Assembly (NCBI GenBank): GCA_022376925.1
Contig: JAIOJX010000032.1
Coordinates: 176,191,479-176,255,478 of the forward strand
Direction: 5' to 3'
Source: Tragulus kanchil
Taxonomy: Eukaryota; Chordata; Mammalia; Artiodactyla; Tragulidae
Length of the DNA stretch: 64,000 bases
Numbering within the stretch: the stretch's first letter is position 1; each line of letters opens with the position of its first letter. The position numbers were made by a program, and so were the translations under genes. Positions 33,842-45,216 of this stretch are shown here, piece by piece. The notes under the pieces were generated by a model, which was not told the DNA's origin, ran no database searches, and was given only the letters and a program-made list of their open reading frames with translations.

Positions 33842-36137
33842 ACATAAGCCAAAACATGCTGATTATATTTAAGACAGTCTGAGGAGGGATGTCTTTTATT
33901 TGATGCATATAGCCTCTGAAATTAAAAAAAATATACATCTGATATAATCTAGATTAAATGATGGTGATGATGATGTCAGTGGTGGTAATGGTAAAGAAAG
34001 TGCTGAGAGGACAGGGAAAGGAACTGATAAACTCATAGTTTTAGGTGGAGTCTGGTATATACCCGATCCCATGAGAGCTCTGAAGTATGAATTGTACCAT
34101 AAAGTTGATCCCCTGGGACGCAGGCCCCATGCTTTAGCTATGACACCTAGTCATGTGTTAGCTGCAGGTCACCTGCACTAGGTAAATGAGATGGAACAAG
34201 CAGAGGTTGCAAAAAGGAAGCTGATTTCGGTTCACCTAGAATAACTCACTGGAGAGAAAAATGTTTTCAAATTTTAAATAGGGAAATTCACATTAGAAGT
34301 GTTAATGCGGGATTGGTTCTTGAAGCCATAGCTCAAAGTAGAAACAATCAACATTCAATTAATGACAATCATTTTATTTTAGAGACCCAAGAATGAATAA
34401 ATAAACCCATGATGGTTATAATTTAGTAGATGCTTGCAAAGTGCCAATCTGTATAAAATGAACATTATTTCAATGACATACCTCAGAAAATGCCTATTTT
34501 GGTTAATGTTGTTCTCTCAGTTTTCCAAGTGGAAAACTGAGTTCACATCGAGCTATTTGTGCATAGAAATTGAGTGTTCAATTTTGATCTATCAGATTAT
34601 TTGACAACAGGTCGAAGATCAACAGTTTAACAGTCAAGCTTTCTGTTTGTTTTGTCTTTTTCACCGCAGACAATCTATATGTGGGCAAAGAATGACCCTT
34701 GTGAACAGTGCTTGGTGACAGATGGACAGTGCCCAAGTCACCATTAGGCAATCTCTAAAAGGCAGTATCATGACTGCTGCACCTGAGGAAGGTATGGCCT
34801 GCCCACATCATTTCAAAATAGCCATTCAAGTATTAGAACATGAATTTTAATGGCATTTGTGCTTTAAATTTCCTGATTATTCCTTCAATTTTACATTTCA
34901 TTTCAAATATAGCCCATTCTTTGTGAAATGATGTGGAAAAGGAAATAATAAATTCTAGAGAAATAGCCCACAAATAGAGGTTGAGAATTAACATAAGCAA
35001 AACATGCTGATTATATTTAAGACAGTCTGAGGAGGGATGTCTTTTATTTGATGCATATAGCCTCTGAAATTAAAAAAAATATACATCTGATATAATCTAG
35101 ATTAAATGATGGTGATGATGATGTCAGTGGTGGTAATGGTAAAGAAAGTGCTGAGAGGACAGGGAAAGGAACTGATAAACTCATAGTTTTAGGTGGAGTC
35201 TGGTATATACCCGATCCCATGAGAGCTCTGAAGTATGAATTGTACCATAAAGTTGATCCCCTGGGACGCAGGCCCCATGCTTTAGCTATGACACCTAGTC
35301 ATGTGTTAGCTGCAGGTCACCTGCACTAGGTAAATGAGATGGAACAAGCAGAGGTTGCAAAAAGGAAGCTGATTTCGGTTCACCTAGAATAACTCACTGG
35401 AGAGAAAAATGTTTTCAAATTTTAAATAGGGAAATTCACATTAGAAGTGTTAATGCGGGATTGGTTCTTGAAGCCATAGCTCAAAGTAGAAACAATCAAC
35501 ATTCAATTAATGACAATCATTTTATTTTAGAGACCCAAGAATGAATAAATAAACCCATGATGGTTATAATTTAGTAGATGCTTGCAAAGTGCCAATCTGT
35601 ATAAAATGAACATTATTTCAATGACATACCTCAGAAAATGCCTATTTTGGTTAATGTTGTTCTCTCAGTTTTCCAAGTGGAAAACTGAGTTCACATCGAG
35701 CTATTTGTGCATAGAAATTGAGTGTTCAATTTTGATCTATCAGATTATTTGACAACAGGTCGAAGATCAACAGTTTAACAGTCAAGCTTTCTGTTTGTTT
35801 TGTCTTTTTCACCGCAGACAATCTATATGTGGGCAAAGAATGACCCTTGTGAACAGTGCTTGGTGACAGATGGACAGTGCCCAAGTCACCATTAGGCAAT
35901 CTCTAAAAGGCAGTATCATGACTGCTGCACCTGAGGAAGGTATGGCCTGCCCACATCATTTCAAAATAGCCATTCAAGTATTAGAACATGAATTTTAATG
36001 GCATTTGTGCTTTAAATTTCCCTGATTATTCCTTCAATTTTACATTTCATTTCAAATATAGCCCATTCTTTGTGAAATGATGTGGAAAAGGAAATAATAA
36101 ATTCTAGAGAAATAGCCCACAAATAGATGGTTAAAAA
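33842..36137. repeat. Direct duplication 13 (offset 1148-1149 bp)
   Basis: Copy 1 is 33842-34983 and copy 2 about 34991-36137. Copy 2 starts with one C fewer (aagcaaaac against aagccaaaac). Copy 1 ends aatagaggttgagaatta where copy 2 reads aatagatggttaaaaatta, an error-laden end. One C is gained in copy 2 near 36020. Confidence 0.94.
34670..34747 (+). other. Possible small terminal exon (written again at 35818-35895)
   Basis: A pyrimidine-rich tract (ttctgtttgttttgtctttt) ends in caccgcag at 34669, a good splice-acceptor shape. From 34670 one frame reads 25 codons to a TAG at 34745-34747 and includes NDPCEQCLVTDGQCPSHH. An AATAAA lies at 34947-34952. The protein segment resembles nothing I recognise, and pyrimidine-rich CAG sites are common by chance, so this is a low-confidence candidate for a coding or lncRNA exon. 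Confidence 0.15.
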
Positions 36138-36714
36138 TTATGGCAGAGGTTGGACACCAGTTCATACAATTTACATGGGAAATTTGGTGTGCTGGCTTTG
36201 TGACTGGGGTGAGAGTCGAGAGTGGCAGTCTAGTCTCAAGTCGTGTAAGGGACAGTAGTGATACACACAGATACTCTTGCTCTTGGAAGCGTCTCTTCAG
36301 TCAGAAATAGATTGGTGTGCAGAGGGGATCTGAGGTGGAGAAGCAGGGAAGGCATACCCACCGGGCAGAGACATGGGCAATGAGGCTCTTTGGTCACTAA
36401 TGTGCTCACAACTAGTGTGCGAGACACACAGTACCTTTTTTGCATATAACTACCTTCACACATTTATATTTCAAGATATATAAGTGGTCTGGAGGTGAGG
36501 AAGCCCTGCTCACCAGGTGACCCAGATGCCTTCAGCTCATCTCCATAGCAGTGGTGATGAGGAGGACAGAAACATCCACGACAGAACAGCCACAGGAGCA
36601 ATGCTTCCCAGTCTCCAAGAGGCTGCCTTTCCACGTGAGATGTTAAACAGAAACATTCATAGATTATATGCGAACTAGAAATTCCGTTTGGCTTGGAAGA
36701 AAAAGAAAGGAACT
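36138..36714. other. Unique DNA, no recognised gene
   Basis: No open frame with gene-like features and no recognised repeat. Confidence 0.5.
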
Positions 36715-36895
36715 AGTATTTGTGAGGACTTGTTCTGTGCATAGTAAGATCATTGGCTCTATAAAGAAGGTATCTTATTTAATCTAATAGTAGCCCCTGA
36801 AACTGCATGAAGGAAAAGAGACTCAGCAGAGTTAACAGGCTTGCCCAAAGTTGTGATCAACTGCAGAGTCTGGATTCAGGTCAGCATGCAGTACA
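36715..36895 (+). mobile_element. MIR SINE fragment
   Basis: Follows the MIR order: tatttgtgaggacttgttct, atcttatttaatctaatagt, gagactcagcagagttaaca, ggcttgcccaaagttgtgat and gagtctggattcaggtcag. Confidence 0.65.
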
Positions 36896-39032
36896 GCTTC
36901 CCCAGGACCAGAGAGAGCAAATTCCTCATGGTCAGGGAAGCACCTAGTGAAAATGGGACGGCACAGACTTCTAACCACTTTCTCAAGACACAACCTGGGT
37001 CAATCTGCCTCTCCTGCTGTCTCTCTCTCTCTCTCTCTTTTTTAAAATTTATCTCCCCAACTTTGTAGTAAAATCTCAGCTTTTCCCCAAGACAATCAAA
37101 TTATAATTTATAAAGCAAACTCCTAGAGAGGCCACTGAAAATGAGTAGCTAGTAAACTTTTCCCAGAGCCCAGTGACTCCCCACCAACAGGCAGTGGTTC
37201 CTTTTAACCCATAAATTTTAGGTCTTTACTACACTTGAGGGGAAAAATTTAGAGAAAAAATCAATGCTGAAAGAAGAAAATGCTCTAGAGTGGTTTTACT
37301 TAAAACAGATCCAAATAGGGAAATGCTCCTATAATCACCATGAAAACATCAAAAAATAAAATAAAATAAAATAAAAAGAACAACAATGCATTTAAACAAA
37401 AGTGAAAGTAACTATAGAAGGGAAATATAACTCTTTCTAAGATGTGTGAAAATAAAACAAGTGTTAAGATATGAAACTCTTTTAAAATGAAGATGCAAAA
37501 TGTCTGTGACTGCAAAATTATTATTACTACATTTTTATGAGTGTCTATGTCAAAAACACAAAGGACATAAATGAAAAAATTGCAGAATTAACCATAGTTA
37601 AGTAATGTGACCATTTCAAAAGAAATACTCTAAAAATCAATAACTTTTCTATATATCAGAAGCAATCATTTAGCAAATATGAGGGAAAAATTATTCTCTA
37701 TAGAAGGTAAACTTAAAACTGTGTATACTGTACCTTTACAGATAACATTGCATAAATTCATTCATCAAAAATAGAAACAAAGGACTTCCCTGGTGGTCCA
37801 GTGGGTAAGGACACCGCCTTGCAGTGCAAGGGGCATCAATTTGATTCCTGGCCTGGGAAGATTCCACGTGCCGCGGAGCTGCTGGACCGATGTGTCCAAC
37901 GACCCAGTTGGAGCTCTGGAGCACACGCGCCCAGAGCCGGTAAACTGAATTTCTCAGCTGGATTCAGGTCAGCATGCAGTACAGCTTCCCCAGGACCAGA
38001 GAGAGCAAATTCCTCATGGTCAGGGAAGCACCTAGTGAAAATGGGACGGCACAGACTTCTAACCACTTTCTCAAGACACAACCTGGGTCAATCTGCCTCT
38101 CCTGCTGTCTCTCTCTCTCTCTCTCTCTCTTTTTTAAAATTTATCTCCCCAACTTTGTAGTAAAATCTCAGCTTTTCCCCAAGACAATCAAATTATAATT
38201 TATAAAGCAAACTCCTAGAGAGGCCACTGAAAATGAGTAGCTAGTAAACTTTTCCCAGAGCCCAGTGACTCCCCACCAACAGGCAGTGGTTCCTTTTAAC
38301 CCATAAATTTTAGGTCTTTACTACACTTGAGGGGAAAAATTTAGAGAAAAAATCAATGCTGAAAGAAGAAAATGCTCTAGAGTGGTTTTACTTAAAACAG
38401 ATCCAAATAGGGAAATGCTCCTATAATCACCATGAAAACATCAAAAAATAAAATAAAATAAAATAAAAAGAACAACAATGCATTTAAACAAAAGTGAAAG
38501 TAACTATAGAAGGGAAATATAACTCTTTCTAAGATGTGTGAAAATAAAACAAGTGTTAAGATATGAAACTCTTTTAAAATGAAGATGCAAAATGTCTGTG
38601 ACTGCAAAATTATTATTACTACATTTTTATGAGTGTCTATGTCAAAAACACAAAGGACATAAATGAAAAAATTGCAGAATTAACCATAGTTAAGTAATGT
38701 GACCATTTCAAAAGAAATACTCTAAAAATCAATAACTTTTCTATATATCAGAAGCAATCATTTAGCAAATATGAGGGAAAAATTATTCTCTATAGAAGGT
38801 AAACTTAAAACTGTGTATACTGTACCTTTACAGATAACATTGCATAAATTCATTCATCAAAAATAGAAACAAAGGACTTCCCTGGTGGTCCAGTGGGTAA
38901 GGACACCGCCTTGCAGTGCAAGGGGCATCAATTTGATTCCTGGCCTGGGAAGATTCCACGTGCCGCGGAGCTGCTGGACCGATGTGTCCAACGACCCAGT
39001 TGGAGCTCTGGAGCACACGCGCCCAGAGCCGG
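36870..39032. repeat. Direct duplication 14 (offset 1088-1092 bp)
   Basis: Copy 1 is 36870-37941 and copy 2 is 37958-39032. The CT microsatellite after cctgctgt is 4 bases longer in copy 2 (about 38106-38131 against 37018-37039). Copy 1 ends inside a CHR-like SINE at gcgcccagagccggt, followed by the spacer aaactgaatttctcag. Confidence 0.95.
37785..37941 (+). mobile_element. CHR-like SINE, 5' half, cut at duplication junction
   Basis: Identical to the first part of the complete element at 38875-39135. It stops at the junction of duplication 14. Confidence 0.85.
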
Positions 39033-39145
39033 TGCTCTGCGAGGAGAGAGGCCACTGTGATGGGAGGCCCACACTGGCCAAGGAACAAAGATAAATAAAT
39101 GAAAGATCAATAGAAGTGACCAAAAAAAAAAAAAAAGAAACAAAG
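38865..39145 (+). mobile_element. CHR-like SINE, short-tailed form, with 10-bp target-site duplication
   Basis: Element 38875-39135 is flanked by agaaacaaag at 38865-38874 and 39136-39145. It shares head and middle with the other CHR-like copies, but the 3' domain is shortened (caaagataaataaatgaaag, gatcaatagaagtgacc) and ends directly in a pure A run. It lacks the C-rich stretch and the aaataaat tail, suggesting a different subfamily or a 3' deletion. Confidence 0.88.
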
Positions 39146-40009
39146 ACTTGAGTGAGTATCTCATTCTTATTCACCTGGTGCATTGTATCTCACACTAATC
39201 TTGGCTGCTAACACAGTTTCCTCTGCCCAAAGTGCTTCATCTGTTTTCTTCCCTTAAATGAAAGTTCTGTGGAATGTAATTCTTTTTGTTCATTTCTATG
39301 TCTGATGCCAAGTAAACACAGAATATATATTTATTTAATTAAATTAAATACATAACGTTGCCTGTATAGAAAGACTTAATTTTGTAAAGAGGCAAATTCT
39401 CCCCTAATATAAGTGCATAGATTTAACTTTCTTGAAATCAAAACTTAAATGAGAGTGTATCTAGATTGCAGACTGAATCCTTGCTAAATCATGCTCCAGT
39501 TTATTTGAGGGAGCACATAAGCAATAAAAGAGAATGCAGACAATTATTTTTGAAAGAAGATCAAATGAGGAGGAGGGGCACCTAGCCTAACTGTGTTACA
39601 AAACGATTTATTGTTGAATGAAGACATGACCAAGGCTGCCTTGACCGTGGCCTTGTAGATATCTGAGCAAGAGGCCGTGCCAGGGATTCTGACCTGCAGA
39701 CTGTGAGGCGATAACTAGGTACCGTCTTATGTGACCATGTTTGTGGAATTTGTAAGATGTAAATTGAAAACTAATGCAGTAGGAAAGGAGAGGACAGTCT
39801 AATAGCTACTACTAGAACAGTTTGTCAGTTACTTATGAATACTGATGGTATTTGCATAAAATACTCTGTATCAAAGCAAATTCCAGATAGATTAAATAAC
39901 TGAGTGGAACAAATGAAACCTTAGGGTGTCTAGGTGACAATTTGTCTCATCTCAGAGTAGAGATATAAGTTTGTAAGATGAAAATGACAAAAATTCCACA
40001 TTATTCAAT
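39146..40009. other. Unique AT-rich DNA
   Basis: No gene or recognised repeat. A short tatttatttaattaaatt low-complexity patch lies near 39327-39350. Confidence 0.5.
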
Positions 40010-40193
40010 ATTATGGACTGTGTAAGAATCACAGACTGCAGCCCACCAGGATCCTCTGTCCATGGGATTCTCCAGGCAAGAACACTGGAGTGGGTTGCAT
40101 TTCCTTCTCCAGGGGATCTTCTCAACCCAGGGCCCAAACCCAAGTCTTCTGCATTGCTGGCAGATTCTTAACCTGAGCCACCAAAGAAGCCCT
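40010..40193 (-). mobile_element. Bov-tA SINE
   Basis: Reverse-strand Bov-tA: cagcccaccaggatcctctg, ccatgggattctccaggcaa, gtgggttgcatttccttctc and reversed head (cttctgcattgctggcagat, cctgagccaccaaagaagcc). Its head end is written again at 41255-41330 as the start of copy 2 of duplication 15. Confidence 0.88.
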
Positions 40194-42380
40194 AAATGAA
40201 AATAACAATAGCACAAATCTGAGAGACTATTTACCTCAAAGATAACATACAATGACTTAGTATCTTTTCTATGTAAAGAGCACAGTAAATTAGATTACAT
40301 GTTTATTGGGGTCACTGTACATGTTCTTATATTTATGCAAATATAGAATAAAATATCAAAGGCAAAAAGTTCATACAAAATATCTCTGCCTCATGAAATT
40401 ACAAGTAAGTTTAAAATTTCTTCTATAGGTTATATTCCTACTGTGTGTACATTTCTAGAATTATTCTAGGATCAACATGTGAAAAAATAATTAAATGTAT
40501 AATAATATTTCAATAAATATATACAAAGATATAATATGTATTTTAGCAGGATTCATTATAATCTGTAAATTTTTAATCAATATTTAAGTGCTAAAGATCA
40601 GGGGAAGCATTAGAACATTCTTATATATGCAAATTGGGGACTTCTCAGGTGGCTCAGTGGCAAAGAATTCACCTACCAATGAGGAGCTGCAGGAGATGTA
40701 CGTGTGATCCTTGATTCTCAAAAATTCCCTGGAGAAATAAATGGCAACCCACTCCAACATTCTTGCTTGGGAAATCCCATGGACAGAGAAGCCTGGTGGG
40801 CTACACCCTCTGGGGTCACAAAAAAGTCAGACATGACTGAGCTCTCACACATGCATATATATGCATGTTATGGTTAAAACTGCATAAAAATGCTACAAGT
40901 ATAAATGGGAAAATTGTGTTTCCATTGAAACAGAAGTTCTTTTAGGATGCAGGGAATAAGGATAAATAAAAATATTTCCTGTAGACTTTTATATATGAAT
41001 TAGACGTTTGTCTGCTTGTGCTATAGATAATAGATGAATAAATAGGTGAAAGGCTCAGTTCAGTTCAGTCACTTAGACACATCTGACTCTTTGCAACCCC
41101 ATGGACTGTAACACACCAGGTTTCCCTGTCCTTCTCCATCTCCTGAGCTTTCTTAAACTTATGTCCATTGAGCTGGTGATGCCATCCAACCATCTCATCC
41201 TCTGTAGTCCCTTCTCCTTCTGCCTTCTAATTTTTCCCATCATGTTTTAGGTCCCTTCTCAACCCAGGGCCCAAACCCAAGTCTTCTGCATTGCTGGCAG
41301 ATTCTTAACCTGAGCCACCAAAGAAGCCCTAAATGAAAATAACAATAGCACAAATCTGAGAGACTATTTACCTCAAAGATAACATACAATGACTTAGTAT
41401 CTTTTCTATGTAAAGAGCACAGTAAATTAGATTACATGTTTATTGGGGTCACTGTACATGTTCTTATATTTATGCAAATATAGAATAAAATATCAAAGGC
41501 AAAAAGTTCATACAAAATATCTCTGCCTCATGAAATTACAAGTAAGTTTAAAATTTCTTCTATAGGTTATATTCCTACTGTGTGTACATTTCTAGAATTA
41601 TTCTAGGATCAACATGTGAAAAAATAATTAAATGTATAATAATATTTCAATAAATATATACAAAGATATAATATGTATTTTAGCAGGATTCATTATAATC
41701 TGTAAATTTTTAATCAATATTTAAGTGCTAAAGATCAGGGGAAGCATTAGAACATTCTTATATATGCAAATTGGGGACTTCTCAGGTGGCTCAGTGGCAA
41801 AGAATTCACCTACCAATGAGGAGCTGCAGGAGATGTACGTGTGATCCTTGATTCTCAAAAATTCCCTGGAGAAATAAATGGCAACCCACTCCAACATTCT
41901 TGCTTGGGAAATCCCATGGACAGAGAAGCCTGGTGGGCTACACCCTCTGGGGTCACAAAAACGTCAGACATGACTGAGCTCTCACACATGCATATATATG
42001 CATGTTATGGTTAAAACTGCATAAAAATGCTACAAGTATAAATGGGAAAATTGTGTTTCCATTGAAACAGAAGTTCTTTTAGGATGCAGGGAATAAGGAT
42101 AAATAAAAATATTTCCTGTAGACTTTTATATATGAATTAGACGTTTGTCTGCTTGTGCTATAGATAATAGATGAATAAATAGGTGAAAGGCTCAGTTCAG
42201 TTCAGTCACTTAGACACATCTGACTCTTTGCAACCCCATGGACTGTAACACACCAGGTTTCCCTGTCCTTCTCCATCTCCTGAGCTTTCTTAAACTTATG
42301 TCCATTGAGCTGGTGATGCCATCCAACCATCTCATCCTCTGTAGTCCCCTTCTCCTTCTGCCTTCTAATTTTTCCCATCA
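40118..42380. repeat. Direct duplication 15 (offset 1137-1138 bp)
   Basis: Copy 1 is 40118-41242 and copy 2 is 41255-42380. Copy 1 begins inside a Bov-tA and ends inside a BovB fragment. Differences include aaaaagtcag against aaaacgtcag and one extra C in copy 2 near 42350. Junction bases 41243-41254 match neither flank exactly. Confidence 0.95.
40637..40850 (+). mobile_element. Bov-tA SINE (written again at about 41774-41988)
   Basis: Forward head ggggacttctcaggtggctc, then ggcaacccactccaacattc and atcccatggacagagaagcc, ending at gtcagacatgactgagctct. The sequence tatatatgca occurs near both ends (40622-40631, 40856-40865), but this is low complexity. Confidence 0.87.
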
Positions 42381-42449
42381 TCAGGGTCTTTTCCAATGAG
42401 TTGTCTCTTTGCATCAGGTGGCCAAAGGATTGGAACTTTGACAGCTCCA
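42190..42449 (-). pseudogene. BovB LINE 3' end fragment (partial copy at 41053-41242)
   Basis: Reverse-strand BovB 3' end. The reverse frame encodes the last part of the BovB polyprotein, with KFQSFGHLMQRDNSLEKTL and VHGVAKSQMCLSD-type segments of the kind usual there (GHLM...EKTL...GVAKS). It begins at the ctcagttcagttcagtcact 3' tail. It is a dead fragment, and the copy at 41053 is truncated by the duplication junction. Confidence 0.87.
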
Positions 42450-42599
42450 ATTAGAAGTGACTGGTAGATAGATACATCATGTGGTTAGCATGTGGAACCC
42501 ACGCTATCATACAAATAGATAGATTGATAGAGAGCGTAAGAAGTCTGCTGCAGAAAGAAAGGCAGTAGAACCAGAAAGAAAAGAAAGATCAACAATCTT

Positions 42600-42670
42600 G
42601 TCAGAGAGCCAACACAATGTTGTAAAGCAACTGCTCTTCAACTAACATTAAATAAATCTTTGAAAAAGCC
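42600..42670 (+). mobile_element. L1 3' end fragment
   Basis: acaatgttgtaaagcaactg followed by ctcttcaactaacattaaat resembles the artiodactyl L1 3' terminus (caacattgtaaa...caactatactccaataaa). Confidence 0.5.
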
Positions 42671-42689
42671 TTGTCATGTGCATTAATTT

Positions 42690-42988
42690 TCCTGAAGCTT
42701 CTGTAACAAAGTATCAATGACCTGATGGCTTAAAGAAGAGAAATTTATTTTATCACAGTTCTGGGGGCTAGCAGTCTAAGATCAAGGTACCAATTTGGTT
42801 CTGTGTGTGTCTGTGTCTTAGTCATTTCTTATAAGGACATCAGTCATACTGAATCAGGAACTCGTGTTAGCTTAGTTACCTCTTTAAAGACCTTTCTCCA
42901 TACAGAGTCACATTTTGAGGTACTTGGGGGTTAGGTCTTCAACATACAAATTTTAGGAGAGAGACAATTCAAACCATAATATCATGCA
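42690..42988 (-). mobile_element. MLT1-type MaLR LTR fragment
   Basis: Reverse-strand order typical of MLT1: ttctgtaacaaagtatcaat, gaagagaaatttattttatc, acagttctgggggctagcag, cttataaggacatcagtcat, agtcacattttgaggtactt and gggttaggtcttcaacatac. This is an ancient non-autonomous LTR. It is non-coding and decayed. Confidence 0.75.
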
Positions 42989-44260
42989 AGAATATCTCCT
43001 TCTAAGAGAGAGCACTGAACTCAGTTTGCACCTTGGTCTCTTTCTCACATTTGTCTTTAGCAGAACTACTTAATATAATAGTAATAACATTATCACTGGC
43101 TTATGAGACTGACTCTTTCAACCTTGATTTTATCAAAAGTGTAAATATCACTGTGGCCCCATGTATTATGAGGATTAAATAAGAAGACGGACCAGGGGAT
43201 CAGGTGCAGTGCAGACACCGAGGAACATTTAGGAGGTGGGCCTCTTCCCTCCCCTCATGCTATTACTTAATCAGTGCTTCTCAGATTTTTCCATCAAAGT
43301 CCTCTATCAGCAGGAGAGAAGAAACTTGATGCAGAGCCCAACAAGGCATTCAGCAGTGTCGTTCTTCTGTTTACTTAAAAATAAACAAAAAGGTTGACCT
43401 CTTCTATAATAAATCTCTATTTATTATAATAAAGGAGATTCAAGCCTTTATGATGTAAAAATGCTCTTGGAAAACGTGGAGATTTTTTCTTGAGCTTCTG
43501 CAAATCTGCACCTGCATTCTTGATGTGCCTAGAGACACACACTTTAGCTTGAGACACAAACCCTGGGAGAAACAAGACCAGTGTTTCTCTCCAGGTCTAG
43601 AACCTGTCACAGGCTCTCTTTAGAAAGGGAACAAAACAGACTATCAAACAGTGGATTGGCTTTGCAAAATTACTAGGAAAAGGGAAAAATAAAAACCCAG
43701 AAAAATACAAAAAAAAAAAAAAAAAGGGCAGGCAACAACGCCAGAAGGACAAATAACAGATGGACAAACAGAATTACAAAGCCAATGCCAAGGACTCGAA
43801 GAGGCAGTAGCTGAGTTGGACAACATTATTAGAAAAGATTGCAAAATAATAGATTCAGCCAATGTGGACTGTTGTAGGGCCATGCCTACAGAGAAGTGAT
43901 GCAAGGCATCCTGAGATCTTTCTTCAGGAAATAGATGATCCTGCTTGTCTTAACTTTATTGTTTTATAAAGGGATTTGGATGGCTGAGACTCTTGTATTA
44001 AGTGTTGAACCGGACCAATCTTAAAAACTAACCTGCATTGGGGATTTTCTACAAGGGACCATACGAAAGTATGCCTAGCTTCCAAATCCAGCCCATGGCC
44101 AGCCTTAGTATGCCGTTCCAGCTAATAATTGTGCTTACATATTTAAAAGTGTATAAAGAAAGAGACAGAGACAGGGAGTTCTGCTCAGAATTATCACAGA
44201 CCGTGTAAGTGGGGAGTTTGGAGAACAGATACCTGTACTTGTATGACTGAATCCCTTTGG
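42989..44260. other. Unique DNA, no recognised gene
   Basis: A 16-base A run at about 43711-43726 and mixed single-copy sequence. No repeat confidently assigned. The small frames carry no recognisable domains. Confidence 0.45.
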
Positions 44261-44261
44261 T

Positions 44262-44325
44262 GCCCACCTGAAACTATCACGTTGTTAATCAATTATAACT
44301 TAATATTAAAAATAAAACAAACACT
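44262..44325 (+). mobile_element. L1 3' end fragment
   Basis: cacctgaaactatcacgttg, then taatcaattataacttaat and aaaaataaaac resembles the artiodactyl L1 3' terminus (acctgaaactaacac...gtaaatcaactatac). Confidence 0.5.
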
Positions 44326-45216
44326 AAAAACTTAAAAATGTCCTTTACAAAAACATCTAGACTTATGTTTGATCAGTGTTAGGCTATGGGCATCTTGGTC
44401 TAGCCAAGCTGATACATAAAATTAATCATCACATTGAAGGACTATACTTCTGTGCAAAAGACCTCCCATCAAACTCCATGGTCCTTCCATCAAAATCTTA
44501 TGGTCCTTTGTTCTTTGTACTAGTTAACTCTAGTTATGGTAATAAATTCCTGAATGTCTTGGTGATTCAGGCATACTGCAGTTTATTTATATATTTGCCC
44601 TGTGAATTCCAAAATAAATACTCCCAGTTGGTGGGCTGCTGTCCTCTGAGTCATGATCCAGAGACCCAGACAATATCCACCTCGTGCCTTTCTCATGTTT
44701 AACAAAGAGCATCCAAATCTGCTGTGTTTATTAAGCCATTGAAAGAGAAGGAAAAGTTGCTTGTGGGAATACTTTATACACAAGTAACTAATTTTTACAT
44801 ATTGCTCTGCTTACAGCCCATTGGCTGTAACTTGCTCACGTGATCAAAAGTCTGGGAAATAAAGTGAACCTTCCACCTTGGATGCATAAAGAACAGGATT
44901 CATGATCATCTACCTAGTCTTTGCCCTATTTCTGTACCTTCTCTGTGTCCTGCACAGAGAAATTAAACTTTAACATAGGCATGGGAATAAGAGATTAGTA
45001 TGCTTCAGAACTTTCTTGTATCTCCTCCTTTCCTTCTAAATTGGAAACAACTTTTGCTTCTGATATGAGGAGTGAATTGAAAGTGCCTGATAAAAATTAG
45101 ATGCCCAACATTTCTGCGTGATTTTAGGCAATTGAAAGTGTGCTGCCTTCCTGAAAAGTTTGGTAGGCCATCACATTCTTTACTGGTTCCAGAAGGAGAA
45201 GCGAAGAGTTAAATAT
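44326..45216. other. Unique DNA, no recognised gene
   Basis: A 108-codon frame at 44376-44702 has no family resemblance. Ordinary single-copy texture. Confidence 0.45.
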
